Positions 10,862 through 19,917 of a DNA stretch of 19,917 nucleotides are shown here, one piece after another. Under the pieces are notes generated by a model. That model searched no databases. It saw only the letters and a program-made list of their open reading frames with translations, and was not told where the DNA came from. Every line of letters starts with the position of its first letter. Positions within the stretch are counted from its first letter, which is position 1. The stretch covers positions 1 through 19,917 of the forward strand of contig SGPM01000430.1 in NCBI GenBank assembly GCA_004802725.1, written 5' to 3'. This DNA comes from Antrodiella citrinella. Taxonomy: Eukaryota; Basidiomycota; Agaricomycetes; Polyporales; Steccherinaceae. Position numbers and translations under genes: made by a program.

Positions 10862-13800
10862 TCATTCCGCTACATCTGCACCCTGGGTCCGTTCTTTGTG
10901 TCTGATACGTCCGACCGTTGTGAGTATTTGAGCAACACTGCCCCAATTGCATGGCGGTAGGCCGTTTTCCTGTGTCATATGAAGGGCTGAACGTAAACTG
11001 TCCAGGCCCGACCGTCTCGCACTTTGTGCCTCCTCTGAACGGTGCGTCAACTCTAAAGGTTCCGCAAGGAAACCTGCACGGACAGCTATCGTTTCCCCTG
11101 AAATACTATATAGCTCACCCTGTGGTGGCCTCTGGAGAGCGTCGCCATCGTGGGAGCTGCTGCTACGCGAGAGCTGTGAGCCGCTGGGCTCTCTTGTGAG
11201 ATCCCGTGAACGCGTGCCCTGTAGCCTGGAAGTGCCTCGACCATTGAAATTGAGTTCTCTCGGTCGTCCGTCCAACGATGATTCCCTGACTATCGTGACT
11301 GCAGTCGGTGTCTTTGCCTTCTGCAAGGAACCCTCTCTACGCAAGCTGGAACCGCGTGTGCGAGATGTTGTCGACGACGTCGACCCCGTTCGGCGTAAAT
11401 TGATCTGCTTGATCTTCGTAGTCGTCGACATGATAGAATTCTCTCTTGCGAGAGGGCCGGGAGGACTTGACGTAGTTGACAGCCTTTCTCGCCTCGTACT
11501 GGGGCCGGCGACAGGAGCAGCTATGGCAGGAGTGTTGTCGGAGTGGACGACGGCGGCGGATGAGGGGATTTTGCGCTTCTTCCTTGGCTGCTCCTCTGCC
11601 GACGTAGAAGGCACCAGCGGCCGCTTCCTCCTGCGCGCGAAGGTTGGTTCAATCCACATCTCGACATCGTGATTACTCGTCCCAGGCACAACTCTGTCCT
11701 GAGCTTGAGCTTCGTCCAGCACCACATCTGGAACGGCGTCCTCCTTGTCAACGACAGCGGAAGATCGACGAATCTGGAACTCAGGGCGACGGCGACTAGG
11801 GGATCCGGACCGTGAAAGGACGTCACCGTGAAACGATGCCTCGTCCAAAAACACATCTGGACTGGATGGAAGTGCAGGAGCCTCAGAACTGTCGCGAAGA
11901 TTTGACTCTTGCTGAGAGGAGGGTCGGTCTGGCACTGCTGGGGCTGGGGGTGCTGGTTGTGAATCGGGAACCAGATCCGGAGATGCGCTCCGTTCCGCTG
12001 GTCTCCATGATGGTACTCTCGACAGGGAGGCACGCCGAGGCGCTAATATGAGAGCCAGATCCATTCTGTCATCGTCGGAGGAAAGTTGCTCGCCATCGTC
12101 TGAAGATTCTGCCCCCTGATCATCGAAGGAGACAGTGTCATCCGAAGGAAAGGGATCTGGCTCGGCTTCATCGTCAGCTTCCTCGCTGTGAGTCGAAAAA
12201 GACTCTACACCACCGTTCACTGTCTGAGTACCATTCTCATGCAATGGGGACAAGGGTTGTTCCTCTCGGTCTTCAGTTGCTTGGTTCGCCGCCTGTGATC
12301 CTGCCATACGCATAGGAGAGCCCCAGGTACGAGGAGAAGCCAGTTCCAAACGAGAACTTGCAATGTGCTCAGGCTTGATCGTTTGCTCGGAAACTTTGGG
12401 CGATTGTGGGGCATGACTAGAATTGGAGGGAAGTGCTTCGTTCGGCACTTCCTCGGCGGAAGCATCGACTGTACGGGCGGGCAGGTTTAATGACGGTAAG
12501 ACCTCGTTCCTGAGGTGCGAGGCAGGGCCAGACTTCTGAGATTCCTGACTATCACCTTGCTGCGCTGGTAGCTCGAACTGGCTCTGAGACTTGGGTGAAT
12601 ATGATAAGGACTGGGCGAAGCGCTGCTCGGGACGACTTTGATCTAGCGCAGCCTGGAGGCTTTGCGACTGAGATTGCGACTGAGAGGGCTGCGAATAGGA
12701 CGCTGATGTATCCGAGTTGGGAACGAGGATGCGACCTGCTGAAGTATCGGGATGTATAGAACGACCCCGCGCGCTTTGCATTACAGTCTTGCGCGCGAAG
12801 GATTTTTGTCCACGGGGAAGACAAGAAGGTGAGATATTCGGCTGAGGGAGTGAGCTATTTGGAACGAGCACGGTGACTGGTGGTTCGGGCAGAGGTAGGG
12901 ATGGGGGTGGAGGAAATGAGAGAATCTCGACATCCTGAGTGGACGGTTCCTTTGCATCAGGGTCGTCCAAAGTAACATTTGCATCTACCTGCATTGGACT
13001 GTCCATTGGGGTCCCGATGCGATCGGACTCTTCAGCACGTTCCGGAGATGCAAGTGATACATCCTCGTCACCATAGCCAGATTCCGACCAATTGGATGGT
13101 GTATGAGGAGCTTCGGCGGTCCCCTGTGTCGAGAAATCAAGCGCATTAGGAACTAGACGACAAAGTCGATCGGTAAGAAGAAGAACGACTTCATAGATGG
13201 CAGATTATCACTCACATCGACGAGATTTTGCAGGTGTCTGCGATGGCTGCGAAGTGCGACTGTCGGGGACGTCAGCCCCTTGCGTTGGCTTCACTTCTGC
13301 GTCTTCGATGTCTGAATCACCAGCAACTAAGAAAAAATGTGAGTATATGCTTACAAACTTTGTTCGGTATACTCACAAGGTACATCTCCAAAACCTTCGA
13401 TCAGTTTCATGGGTAGAAGAAAATTATACGGCCGTCGTGTGACAGGCTAACGCGGAAAAATGAAGTCAGTAAGTACAACTGACAGCGAAGCGGACCATCA
13501 CTCACGCGCCATGTCGTCTTCCAAGAACGCGAGCCGTCTTCCTTCTGTACTGATTGGTCTGGTGCTTTCGCGGCAGCAGGATGCACCTCAGTCCTGCGTA
13601 TTGGTGCCCTCGTAGTATGCCGTCTCTGCTCAGAGTCGCTGTGTCTCTCGGAGCCTGCCACTTTGAGATCTTGACCACCCATCTCCCTTTCTTGTTTCCG
13701 TGATTTGAGGACATTGCTATGAAATGTCAATCATCAAGGTATAAGGAGCTCGCGAGATACGCACCCACCGCCGCCGTCACTCCTCAGGCCCTCGGTCCAA

Positions 13801-14364
13801 TCGTATATACGCTTGTCAAATTCCACATCAACCGGGGTTTCCCAACGGTCCTCTCCGATTGATCCTTTCACATCAAAGTCTTTCACTTCCAACGCCAATC
13901 GTGACTTTGAGGACATACCCTCCCTACCGGGTATTCTGGTAAACATGGGCCTGAAATGTTTAATCTGTATTAACGCGCTTTTCAAGTCGGTGAAGGAGGC
14001 AGTGGAGATGGTTGGGTTCCTAAACACATAGATGAATCAGCACAAAGAGCATGTCAGTAGACATCCATCTGACCGTTTGTATAGCTCCACAGATTCCTTC
14101 GAAAAGCGTACAGGGATCATATGCTTCTTGTCCGAAATTGTAGCCCACACCCAGCTGTCCTCGTTCGGTTTTTTGATGCGTCAAAAAACTGATAAAGATG
14201 TTTGTCACAATCATGTTTCATGAAGGGAAACATCTTCTTACCTTGATGAGCTGTGCTTTCCTAAACTTCAGATGATAAGGTACGGTGGACGTGTTGGCTC
14301 CATATTCCTCCGCAATGCCGATCAGGTATTCACATATCCAAGGTGCCGATATAGTATTGGCCAT
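10862..14364 (-). CDS. Candidate shelterin TPP1/Tpz1-like protein (OB fold plus long Ser/Pro-rich tail)
   Basis: Candidate telomere end-protection protein; TPP1/Tpz1 bridges POT1 to the rest of shelterin and to telomerase. Proposed exons (minus): 14364-14242, 14159-14074, 14019-13765, 13716-13506, 13446-13377, 13326-13216, 13152-10862, in phase, 1048 residues. The N-terminal order matches the TPP1 OB fold: APWICEYLIG (compare human PWIREL), KAQLIK, VWATISDKKHMIPVRFSKES (SDG-H-VRC-TREA strand pair), IQIKHFRPMF, and SRLALEVKDFDVKGS (compare YLQVDRFSLL). After residue about 165 the protein is Ser/Pro-rich and disordered, with acidic runs and nine SQ dipeptides at 12706-12527. The last 60 residues are predicted helical by eye. 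Exon 2 is uncertain: the better acceptor at 14188 needs one extra base in a mononucleotide run. The start could lie upstream, but no better ATG joins in frame. The gene model is good; the TPP1 assignment is by motif pattern, moderate confidence. Confidence 0.62.
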
Positions 14365-15360
14365 GTAAGTACGTGCGCCAGAGTGGACGAGCCGAAGGTC
14401 AGGCCAACTTCTGCATCTACAGCGTGAATATGGATGAGGTTCACAACAGTTCGCGAACGTGACAGCCAACGCGACACGTCACACGAGATGCGTTCTGTGT
14501 CACGCTTGCCACGCCCATCTCTCTGACCTTGAGCTTTGCAATTGAACCCCTCCTGAGACATAGTTTTGTCGGCCTGATCATCTGCAGGGTTACAAGAGTA
14601 TTAGTCTCCGTGGGTCAGTGGCTGACCTCGGGATGGAAGACAATCGTTCCGTAGGTTTGGCTATCGTGGTGAGTACTGCTACTAGTCTCAGTGAAAAGTC
14701 AAGTCCGTCCAGGGCGCGTAGGGCCAGAATACCTGGTGGCGTTGTGATTCTGAAGACGCCGAGTCATCCAGCCATTTCTCGCCGTATCCACGCATTCACG
14801 CATTTACCCTAACTTTGAGCATGAGGACGTGATGGATTTGAACAAACTCTTATCTTTCGTGTCGTTTGAGTTCGTCTCGCGCGCTTTAGTGCTTCCTCTT
14901 CCGAGAGCAGATCTTTCACCATCGTTTTGCCTCTGCGATATTGATCTTTCTCTCCCTCTCTCCCCTCCAGGTTCCCGCAATACAGATCGTAGCTCCGAAC
15001 AATACCATGTCTTACCACCCCATCCGGTACACAATCCCTAGTGGATCTAAGTGACGGAGCAGAACGCACAGGTAAGATCTCATACAATCGGCACGCAGCC
15101 TACAACATTGAAACCACAGATACCTCTGGTACTCACACTCCCAGAGGCCGTACCACGCGAGTCCCATCGACCCGTCCTCGCTCCCCCCCCCCATCTCACG
15201 CATTCTCTGATGTTGGGATCAGCATGTCCACCGTTCAAAATACCGCCATGGTGTCGAACGCGTGCTTCGCTAACAGGTCCGCGACCTTCCTCCGCTTCAG
15301 CCGCTTCTGCAGAAGCACCGTCGACCTCCGTCAACGTTACCGTACGCATAGCCTAGCGTA

Positions 15361-15381
15361 AATACGGACCGAATACGGACC
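15361..15381. repeat. Short direct repeat AATACGGACC x2
   Basis: Two copies of AATACGGACC (15361-15370 and 15372-15381) separated by one base, in gene-poor DNA. Could be a pair of regulator sites or chance. Confidence 0.6.
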
Positions 15382-16318
15382 CAGCAAACCGGCGTTTCTG
15401 AATGGGACCTAACCGGAATATACTACCACTACTAACTTACCACTATCCCTCTCTCCCAAAGCGGCTGTCCTTTTACTGTATTTTTCTCTACACTCTGCCC
15501 TTGTTGACGTTGTCGATGTCCTCTCTGTGCTCTGCTCTGCTCCATGCCTAAGACAACTACGGCAACGTGCCAATAATCTGAGCCTATCGTGACATCGCGG
15601 AATCTACACTACGCTGATTCAGATGCAGAATACCCCAAAGGCTGGCTGCTGATGCCTGTCTGTTTGTTGTATCAGTAAGGCCTTCTAAGGTGCCATTCCT
15701 GTTATCTGCGTGGATCGCGCAACTCCCAGTTGTCGACCGAACACTTTCGACTAGGATCCGCGATGTTCGGCTCGCCCTCACAACACTCTGATAGCCATAC
15801 TGCCGAACGTTACTCGCGCCACGTCGCATGGGCGTACGCGTTACTGGGTGCGCACCGTTTCCTCTTTTCTTGGTACATGAAACTTACACCATGCTTTAGG
15901 TCTCCCCATTTGTACATCTTCAACCCCATTTTTCACGTCGTCGACTTCAGTATTACTTTCCGTGATCACCGCGGCAAGTATCCTACATACTTATTCTGCA
16001 TCATGCAAATCACTTCTTCTTTTTAGTCTGTCTCACGCGCACCAACCTCGTTCCATAACGGCAGCACAGTCTTGTTGTGAAAGCATCTAGTCATCTTGAA
16101 GAACACCGTGGGTGGTCTAGGGCAGAGGCGCGATGCAGCAGGCTGCGACGCGATGGCGTCGAAGCATTTGCGTGTTTGTGCTGCAGCAAAACAGTAGCAA
16201 AACCCGCCAGATACAGCGGATGAAGCCCGATGACAACGGCTGTGACGTGAAAAATCATAGGGTAGATGTGAACGAGGGCCGGTCCTGTCCAGCGACATCC
16301 GATTTTTTTGGGTGATGG

Positions 16319-16338
16319 GATGGCGCTGGATGGCGCTG
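16319..16338. repeat. Tandem duplication GATGGCGCTG x2
   Basis: Two perfect adjacent copies of a 10-bp unit in gene-poor DNA, just after a T7 run. No coding context. Confidence 0.7.
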
Positions 16339-16633
16339 TACGCGGCCGGACGGACTTTTCACTGGGATACCGGTGAGTGTCGGCCATATGTTCAGTTGAT
16401 AGCATCCTTACACGAAAGCTTCGAAAAAGTTATTGACTGTTGACCCTATCCTTCGAGTAGTTCATTCAATTTCACAGCCTTCGAGGCTCGCTTGGACGTG
16501 TATGGACGTCTACTAGACATATGCAAGACGTACGGACGCAAATTTGACATACAACGTTGTTTCCTCAAGTCTTTTTTCGACCTCCTGTCCAACTGCGCGA
16601 TCGGATCTCAGAGCTTTTTCCATCTGTCCGCCG

Positions 16634-16661
16634 TAAGATAATGTACCATATCCTTATCTTA
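16634..16661. repeat. Inverted repeat TAAGATAA / TTATCTTA
   Basis: Perfect 8-bp arms (16634-16641 and 16654-16661) around a 12-base spacer. Contains GATA/TATC cores on both arms, the kind of site bound by fungal GATA factors, though no adjacent gene is identified. Confidence 0.65.
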
Positions 16662-16735
16662 TTGAACACACTCAATGTAAATCAGTGGTGGAATTCGATA
16701 GTGACCGCAACCACCGTCTTCTCCGGAACGCTTTG

Positions 16736-16764
16736 GAGTGGCATATATATATCCAGTGCCACTC
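16736..16764. repeat. Inverted repeat GAGTGGCA / TGCCACTC around a TA tract
   Basis: Perfect 8-bp arms (16736-16743 and 16757-16764) flank a 13-base spacer containing alternating TA. It could extrude as a hairpin or be a dyad operator. It lies about 95 bp after the GATA-containing inverted repeat. Confidence 0.7.
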
Positions 16765-17053
16765 ATATCTCGATCACGATCCGATCAGGTACCAAGGTCG
16801 TTCAACAATGCGGCTTCCCCAATGCTCTCTCCACACCGAGGCCGTACACGGATAACGGGCGTGTCCTAGCAGGTTATAGCATGTCCTGCATCCTATTGGA
16901 GGTAATCAGCCACTGATCAATACGAATCACTGATGGGCGTCGCAGTCTCATAACACCAGCATTCTCCGCATGTGAACGTGTTAAGTGATCTGCTTTCGGT
17001 AATGCAGGGCGGAGACATCCTCGAAGGCCGGAAACATCCCAACTCCCACCGCA

Positions 17054-17069
17054 GGCTCATGGGCTCATG
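17054..17069. repeat. Tandem duplication GGCTCATG x2
   Basis: Two perfect adjacent copies of an 8-bp unit, about 80 bp before the MITE-like element. A similar short duplication (GGCTCTGGC twice, 17192-17200 and 17202-17210) lies inside that element. Confidence 0.6.
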
Positions 17070-17146
17070 ATCAAGGGAAATCATGGAGTGAAAAATGAGC
17101 TTGTCAGGGCCGTTGACGAATATTAGGACCGCGTGAGAACGCCGCC

Positions 17147-17413
17147 GTTTAGGTTTTCGTAGGCGTGGTCCAAAATTGTAGAACATTGGTCGGCTCTGGC
17201 AGGCTCTGGCGGACTCTCTGTGTTGCAACCACCACACCAAATGGCACCAATTCGACCCCATTTTATGACATCACGAGCTTCCGAAGCCAGATCCGCCACC
17301 AAAAGCAGTGTATTTTGGTGCTTCCACTCGGGCAGGTCGCTTGACAGTGACACTAACTTACTACCTCCGCGTTACCGCCCAAAAACCGGTTTCACGCCTA
17401 CGAAAAGCTAAAC
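17147..17413. mobile_element. MITE-like unit with 21-bp terminal inverted repeats
   Basis: The arms 17147-17167 and 17393-17413 are reverse complements at 20 of 21 positions (single mismatch at the seventh base of the left arm; shared core TTTTCGTAGGCGTG). They bound 267 bp of non-coding DNA with an internal hairpin at 17297-17320. Outside the arms, similarity drops to scattered matches, and I see no clear target-site duplication. Size, lack of coding capacity and inverted ends fit a miniature inverted-repeat element. It ends 150 bp before the ATG of the RTA1 gene, so it forms part of its upstream region. Alternative: a widely spaced pair of binding sites for one regulator. Confidence 0.5.
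17297..17320. repeat. Inner hairpin CACCAAAA / TTTTGGTG
   Basis: Perfect 8-bp arms with an 8-base loop (17305-17312), inside the MITE-like unit. Supports a structured, non-coding element. Confidence 0.7.
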
Positions 17414-17563
17414 AGCTGTAATCACTTATCCTTTAAAAGACACGTCGATTGGGATGATGGGAGAATGAGTACTGAGTAATCCCCCCATTTCTCCTCAATA
17501 ACACGACCTCACACGACTTACGAACACTCTTTACAACTTCTTCACTCCGCATTTCTTCACAAC
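17414..17563 (+). promoter_or_regulatory. Core promoter and leader of the RTA1-like gene
   Basis: A TATA-like CTTTAAAAGA lies at 17431-17440, about 125 bp before the ATG, and an inverted CCAAT (ATTGG) at 17448-17452. The stretch from 17480 to the ATG is pyrimidine-rich (CCCCCCATTTCTCC, CTTCTTCACTCC), a usual fungal transcription-start and leader signature. Confidence 0.5.
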
Positions 17564-19062
17564 ATGTCTGACGCCTCCAACTCCTCCGCAGGTGAGTGCC
17601 CGTCGGTTTCAAGTTGTTTCTAGGGCCAATGTATTGATCTTTTGTTTACTTCCTAGGCCCCCCACAGGTCGACGAAGGCAACCTATACGGCTACATACCC
17701 ACTGAGTGGATATGCGTGCTGTTCGTCGTATTGTTCGCCTTGTCTACCGGTGAGTCAAAAGAGTGTCGCGCCACCGCGCCACATATCCTTAATCGATCTG
17801 GTTTCAGCCGTCCACCTCGGACAAGCGATCTACTTTCGATTATGGTTTTTGCTTCCGACAATATGTCTTGGTGGTCTGGCAGAAGTCATTGGGTGGTCAG
17901 GAAGGCTATGGTCTAGTCAAAATCAAGATTCCCTCAACCCATTTCTCATGCAGTATGTTGCTTCGTCCATCACTCATTTCATCCGAGTCGGCATACTAAT
18001 CCGATGGGGATCAAAGGATTGTGACCACGATCATTGCTCCTACTCCGTATATTGCGGCGAACTTCGTCATCTTGGGAGAACTGATTCGTCGCCTTGGTGT
18101 CAAGTACAGCCGTCTGGGTGCCATGTGGTGTAAGTCTTCACCAACGCCACAGCTATTGCTTATGATCTAACCGTTATAACATCACAGATTCTATTTTGTT
18201 CATATCCGCGGTACGCACCAACTCATCATATGTCGAGTGGTCATGAAATTGACCTTGCTTCTTAGGATATTGTATCACTCGTTGTTCAATCAATCGGGGG
18301 CGCCAAGGCTGCGAGTGCCGCAGAGGACAACACTAGTGCCACCCTTGTACGTCCGTTCATTAGTATGTGTCGTGCCAATTTTCTAATCATTCGATATCAT
18401 TCTAGGGAGGGAACATCATGTTGGGCGGTATCGCCTTCCAGCTAGGTGGGTGATGCCTCCGTCTTTCACCTCGTATATCATGGCTCATTTTCCGATATTA
18501 TAGTGTGCATCACCATCTACATGTTCCTTGCGACTGAGTTCATCACGCGATACATTTGGGATTTACCTGTCCGCGACCCCAGCGAGTCGAAACTTCAAAT
18601 CCGTGTGTTGAGTCGCAAGGTCAAGATGCTGTTGATTGGATTGGCGTTCAGCAGCACTGTCATTTTCATTCGGTGAATACTCCTCCCTGTGATCGCATGC
18701 GACCGCATCACTGACATTTTTCACCATCCAGTTCCATCTATCGTACCATTGTGCGTTTCGCATGCAATCTTCGCAACATTCTCAATTCTCAGTTGAACTA
18801 ACGGGTGTATTTGCAGGAATTATCCGACGGCTGGGACGGTCGGATTATTCACACTCAAGTTTTCTTCAGTACGTTGTTCTATAAATGTCACATATTTCCG
18901 CTTCTGAACTTCCCACCCACAGATGTACTTGATGGAGGCATGGTGACCCTCGCGTTCTACTGCACGAATATCTTCCACCCTGGATGGCTCCTGGGTCGTG
19001 GACCGTGGAGACAGCAAAATACGGCCGAAGTTTCAGAGAAGATGTCCGACAACTCTATTTAA
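17564..19062 (+). CDS. RTA1-like lipid-translocating/resistance membrane protein
   Basis: Seven-helix plasma-membrane protein of the RTA1 family (yeast Rta1, Rsb1, Pug1), linked in yeast to export of sphingoid bases and tolerance of sterol-like drugs; the substrate here is unknown. Exons: 17564-17591, 17657-17749, 17808-17952, 18017-18129, 18188-18210, 18266-18346, 18406-18445, 18504-18672, 18732-18750, 18817-18868, 18923-19062, all GT-AG and in phase, 300 residues, the usual family length. Family motifs in order: YGYIPTEW, AEVIGWSGRLWS, PYIAANFVILGELIRRLG, FISADIVSLVVQSIGG, GGNIMLGGIAFQL, RSIYRTIELSDGWDG, VFFNVLDGGMVTLAFY. Hydrophobic helices alternate with these motifs, and the tail is short and polar. 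Two exons are only 23 and 19 nt. The start at 17564 (CACAACATGTC) is the first ATG after the pyrimidine-rich leader. Context: a MITE-like unit ends 150 bp upstream. Confidence 0.93.
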
Positions 19063-19244
19063 TTGTTTTCAAGGGGAAACACGGATTCGCTTCTTTCTCC
19101 CATTTGGTTTGGGATGTTGATCGGTGCATTGTGTTGGGGTCGTGGCAATGCAATAGGTCAATGACTCGGTCCGCTTCCCGCGACGTCACGCGTTCGCATT
19201 CTCTTTTGTTCGTTTTCCTTTCTATGACCTCGTGCCTCGTTCTC

Positions 19245-19272
19245 TTTGTCGCCCTACGTTTGTCGCCCTACG
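19245..19272 (+). repeat. Perfect 14-bp tandem duplication before a TATA-like box
   Basis: The unit TTTGTCGCCCTACG occurs twice without spacer (19245-19258, 19259-19272) and abuts GTATATAG at 19273. Position suggests a duplicated upstream element, but the downstream gene is not visible. Confidence 0.75.
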
Positions 19273-19280
19273 GTATATAG
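19273..19280 (+). promoter_or_regulatory. TATA-like box GTATATAG
   Basis: Good TATA match followed by about 200 bp of T/C-rich DNA, the common layout of well-expressed fungal promoters. The gene it would serve is not identified. Confidence 0.4.
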
Positions 19281-19917
19281 CTACGCGGCGGTGCTTTGAC
19301 GTCCTCTCCCTTCGTCCTCTCACGCACTGCTCGCAGCGTTGCTCGCGCTTTCGGCATAGATTTCTCGAGCTCTCCCCCACCCACCTATTTCCTGATCATT
19401 CTATTTCGTTCCGATTCTCATCACTCTCCACATATTTATATTCTCTGTTTCTTTCTCGCTTCACACATAGTTCTATTAGTTCTGTAGCTCTGTAAGTTGG
19501 CCTAAGCATGTCCCCTTCGTCGTGTACGAGTTCGGGAACACCCAATCGAGTCTACATCCCTTATACCCATCTTTGCGCCCCCGTGTGTTCCTGTTGCCAT
19601 CCCATTGAAGTTCTCTCGTCTCGTTCTCCTCTCTACGACGGGAATTGAGTATGTATTACCACCTCTATTGTTTCTCTTGATTATTCCTGCTATCCTCTCA
19701 AGTGAATTTTGAGTTATGTACCAGCTCGTTCAGTACAAACACCAGCCTACTTTCAATAGAATCCGTCCGCTGAGGGTTCCTTCACCTGTATGATACCACT
19801 TTTCCGCAGCAGCCCGGGCCTCGGATTTTATACATGATTCATTCGCACGAATGTCTAATTTGGCGCAGAGAAAAGAAAATAATTGAGCTCGAGTTCTTAC
19901 ACAGTCTGCCACGGATG

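Larger units (their letters stand above)
14365..17146. other. Gene-poor stretch, no supportable gene
   Basis: About 2.8 kb upstream of the TPP1-like gene. Open frames here are short, lie in both strands, show no recognisable domain and do not join through good splice sites. A C10 run lies at 15183-15192. Short repeats listed separately are scattered through it. The part near 14365-14620 should carry the promoter of the minus-strand gene. A plus-strand fragment near 14971-15055 (VPAIQIVAPNNTMSYHPIRY) follows a good pyrimidine tract and AG, but ends at once in a stop; it may be a relic. Confidence 0.5.
19063..19917 (+). other. Intergenic: 3' UTR of RTA1 gene, then pyrimidine-rich putative promoter
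   Basis: No supportable coding gene. From about 19190 the plus strand is strongly T/C-rich, with a TATA-like GTATATAG at 19273-19280. An ATG at 19508 opens only 46 codons (MSPSSCTSSG...), with no known domain. GTATGT at 19649 and CTCAAG at 19697-19702 could bound a 5'-UTR intron. The pattern fits the upstream region of a plus-strand gene whose coding part lies beyond the right edge. Confidence 0.4.

Noticed and set aside
10862..13006. Open frame starting at the ATG at 13006 as a separate gene
   Set aside because: The frame continues upstream to a good acceptor at 13153 and joins earlier exons in phase, so 13006 is an internal methionine.
14322..14561. Upstream minus-strand ATG (MSQEGFNCKAQ) as first exon of the TPP1-like gene
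   Set aside because: No donor/acceptor pair joins it to the PWICEYLIG frame; kept only as an uncertainty about the start.
14809..15087. Minus-strand open frame with a charged, helical-looking end
   Set aside because: Low-complexity charged stretch with no recognisable family and no supporting exon on either side.
15041..15361. Overlapping open frames in three frames around 15041-15361, both strands
   Set aside because: No domain and no consistent splice pattern; several overlapping frames of similar length suggest a chance lack of stops.
16557..16916. 119-codon plus-strand open frame
   Set aside because: No domain, no good upstream context, unlike the neighbouring genes in composition, and it spans two inverted repeats.
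14365..17563. tRNA or other structured RNA gene in the gene-poor stretch
   Set aside because: No T-arm plus B-box pattern or cloverleaf was found by eye; a covariance-model scan would be needed to exclude it fully.
17750..18133. 127-codon plus-strand open frame inside the RTA1 gene
   Set aside because: It is two real exons read through an intron; the spliced model restores the family motifs.
19508..19648. 46-codon open frame near the right edge
   Set aside because: Short, no domain, and followed by a possible UTR intron; not enough to call a gene.
19730..19912. Minus-strand 60-codon open frame at the right edge
   Set aside because: No recognisable family and no splice or start evidence; the fragment reaches the window edge.

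Overview
The window is nuclear DNA from a filamentous fungus, most likely a mushroom-forming basidiomycete (Agaricomycetes). The basis is a set of compact genes cut by many short introns (about 48-82 nt, nearly all GT-AG), several exons under 30 nt, short intergenic gaps, and typical fungal families: a Zn2Cys6 regulator, a division-1 chitin synthase and an RTA1-type membrane protein. I see no prokaryotic operon, tRNA, rRNA, CRISPR array or viral gene. The species cannot be fixed from the sequence alone. Exon structures below were worked out by hand from splice signals, phase and family conservation.

Layout. (1) 1-1027, minus: 5' part of an extended short-chain dehydrogenase/reductase (NAD-dependent epimerase/dihydroflavonol-reductase type); its 3' end lies beyond the left edge. 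(2) 1452-3986, plus: Zn2Cys6 transcription factor, divergent from (1) across a 424-bp shared upstream region. (3) 4486-6019, plus: R3H-domain protein. (4) 6349-10386, minus: chitin synthase in 18 exons, convergent with (3). (5) 10862-14364, minus: a seven-exon protein whose N-terminal third reads like the OB fold of shelterin TPP1/Tpz1, followed by a long Ser/Pro-rich tail with an SQ cluster. (6) 14365-17563: about 3.2 kb without a supportable gene, holding several short inverted and tandem repeats and a 267-bp unit bounded by 21-bp inverted repeats (MITE-like). (7) 17564-19062, plus: RTA1-like seven-helix membrane protein in 11 exons. (8) 19063-19917: pyrimidine-rich, TATA-containing DNA, possibly the upstream region of a gene to the right.

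The genes do not form one pathway. Cell wall (chitin synthase), membrane lipid export/resistance (RTA1), transcription, nucleic-acid binding (R3H) and telomere maintenance (candidate TPP1) sit side by side, as is usual in fungal chromosomes. The only pair that invites a regulatory link is the divergent reductase/regulator pair.

Sequence quality matters here. Three N bases (2104, 2117, 2126) and three reading-frame conflicts, each at or beside a mononucleotide run (about 1746-1750, 3366-3369, 14169-14188), suggest indel errors in the assembly rather than broken genes. The observations most worth following are the TPP1/Tpz1-like gene, the MITE-like element just upstream of the RTA1 gene, and the 14-nt micro-exon that carries part of the chitin synthase catalytic site.
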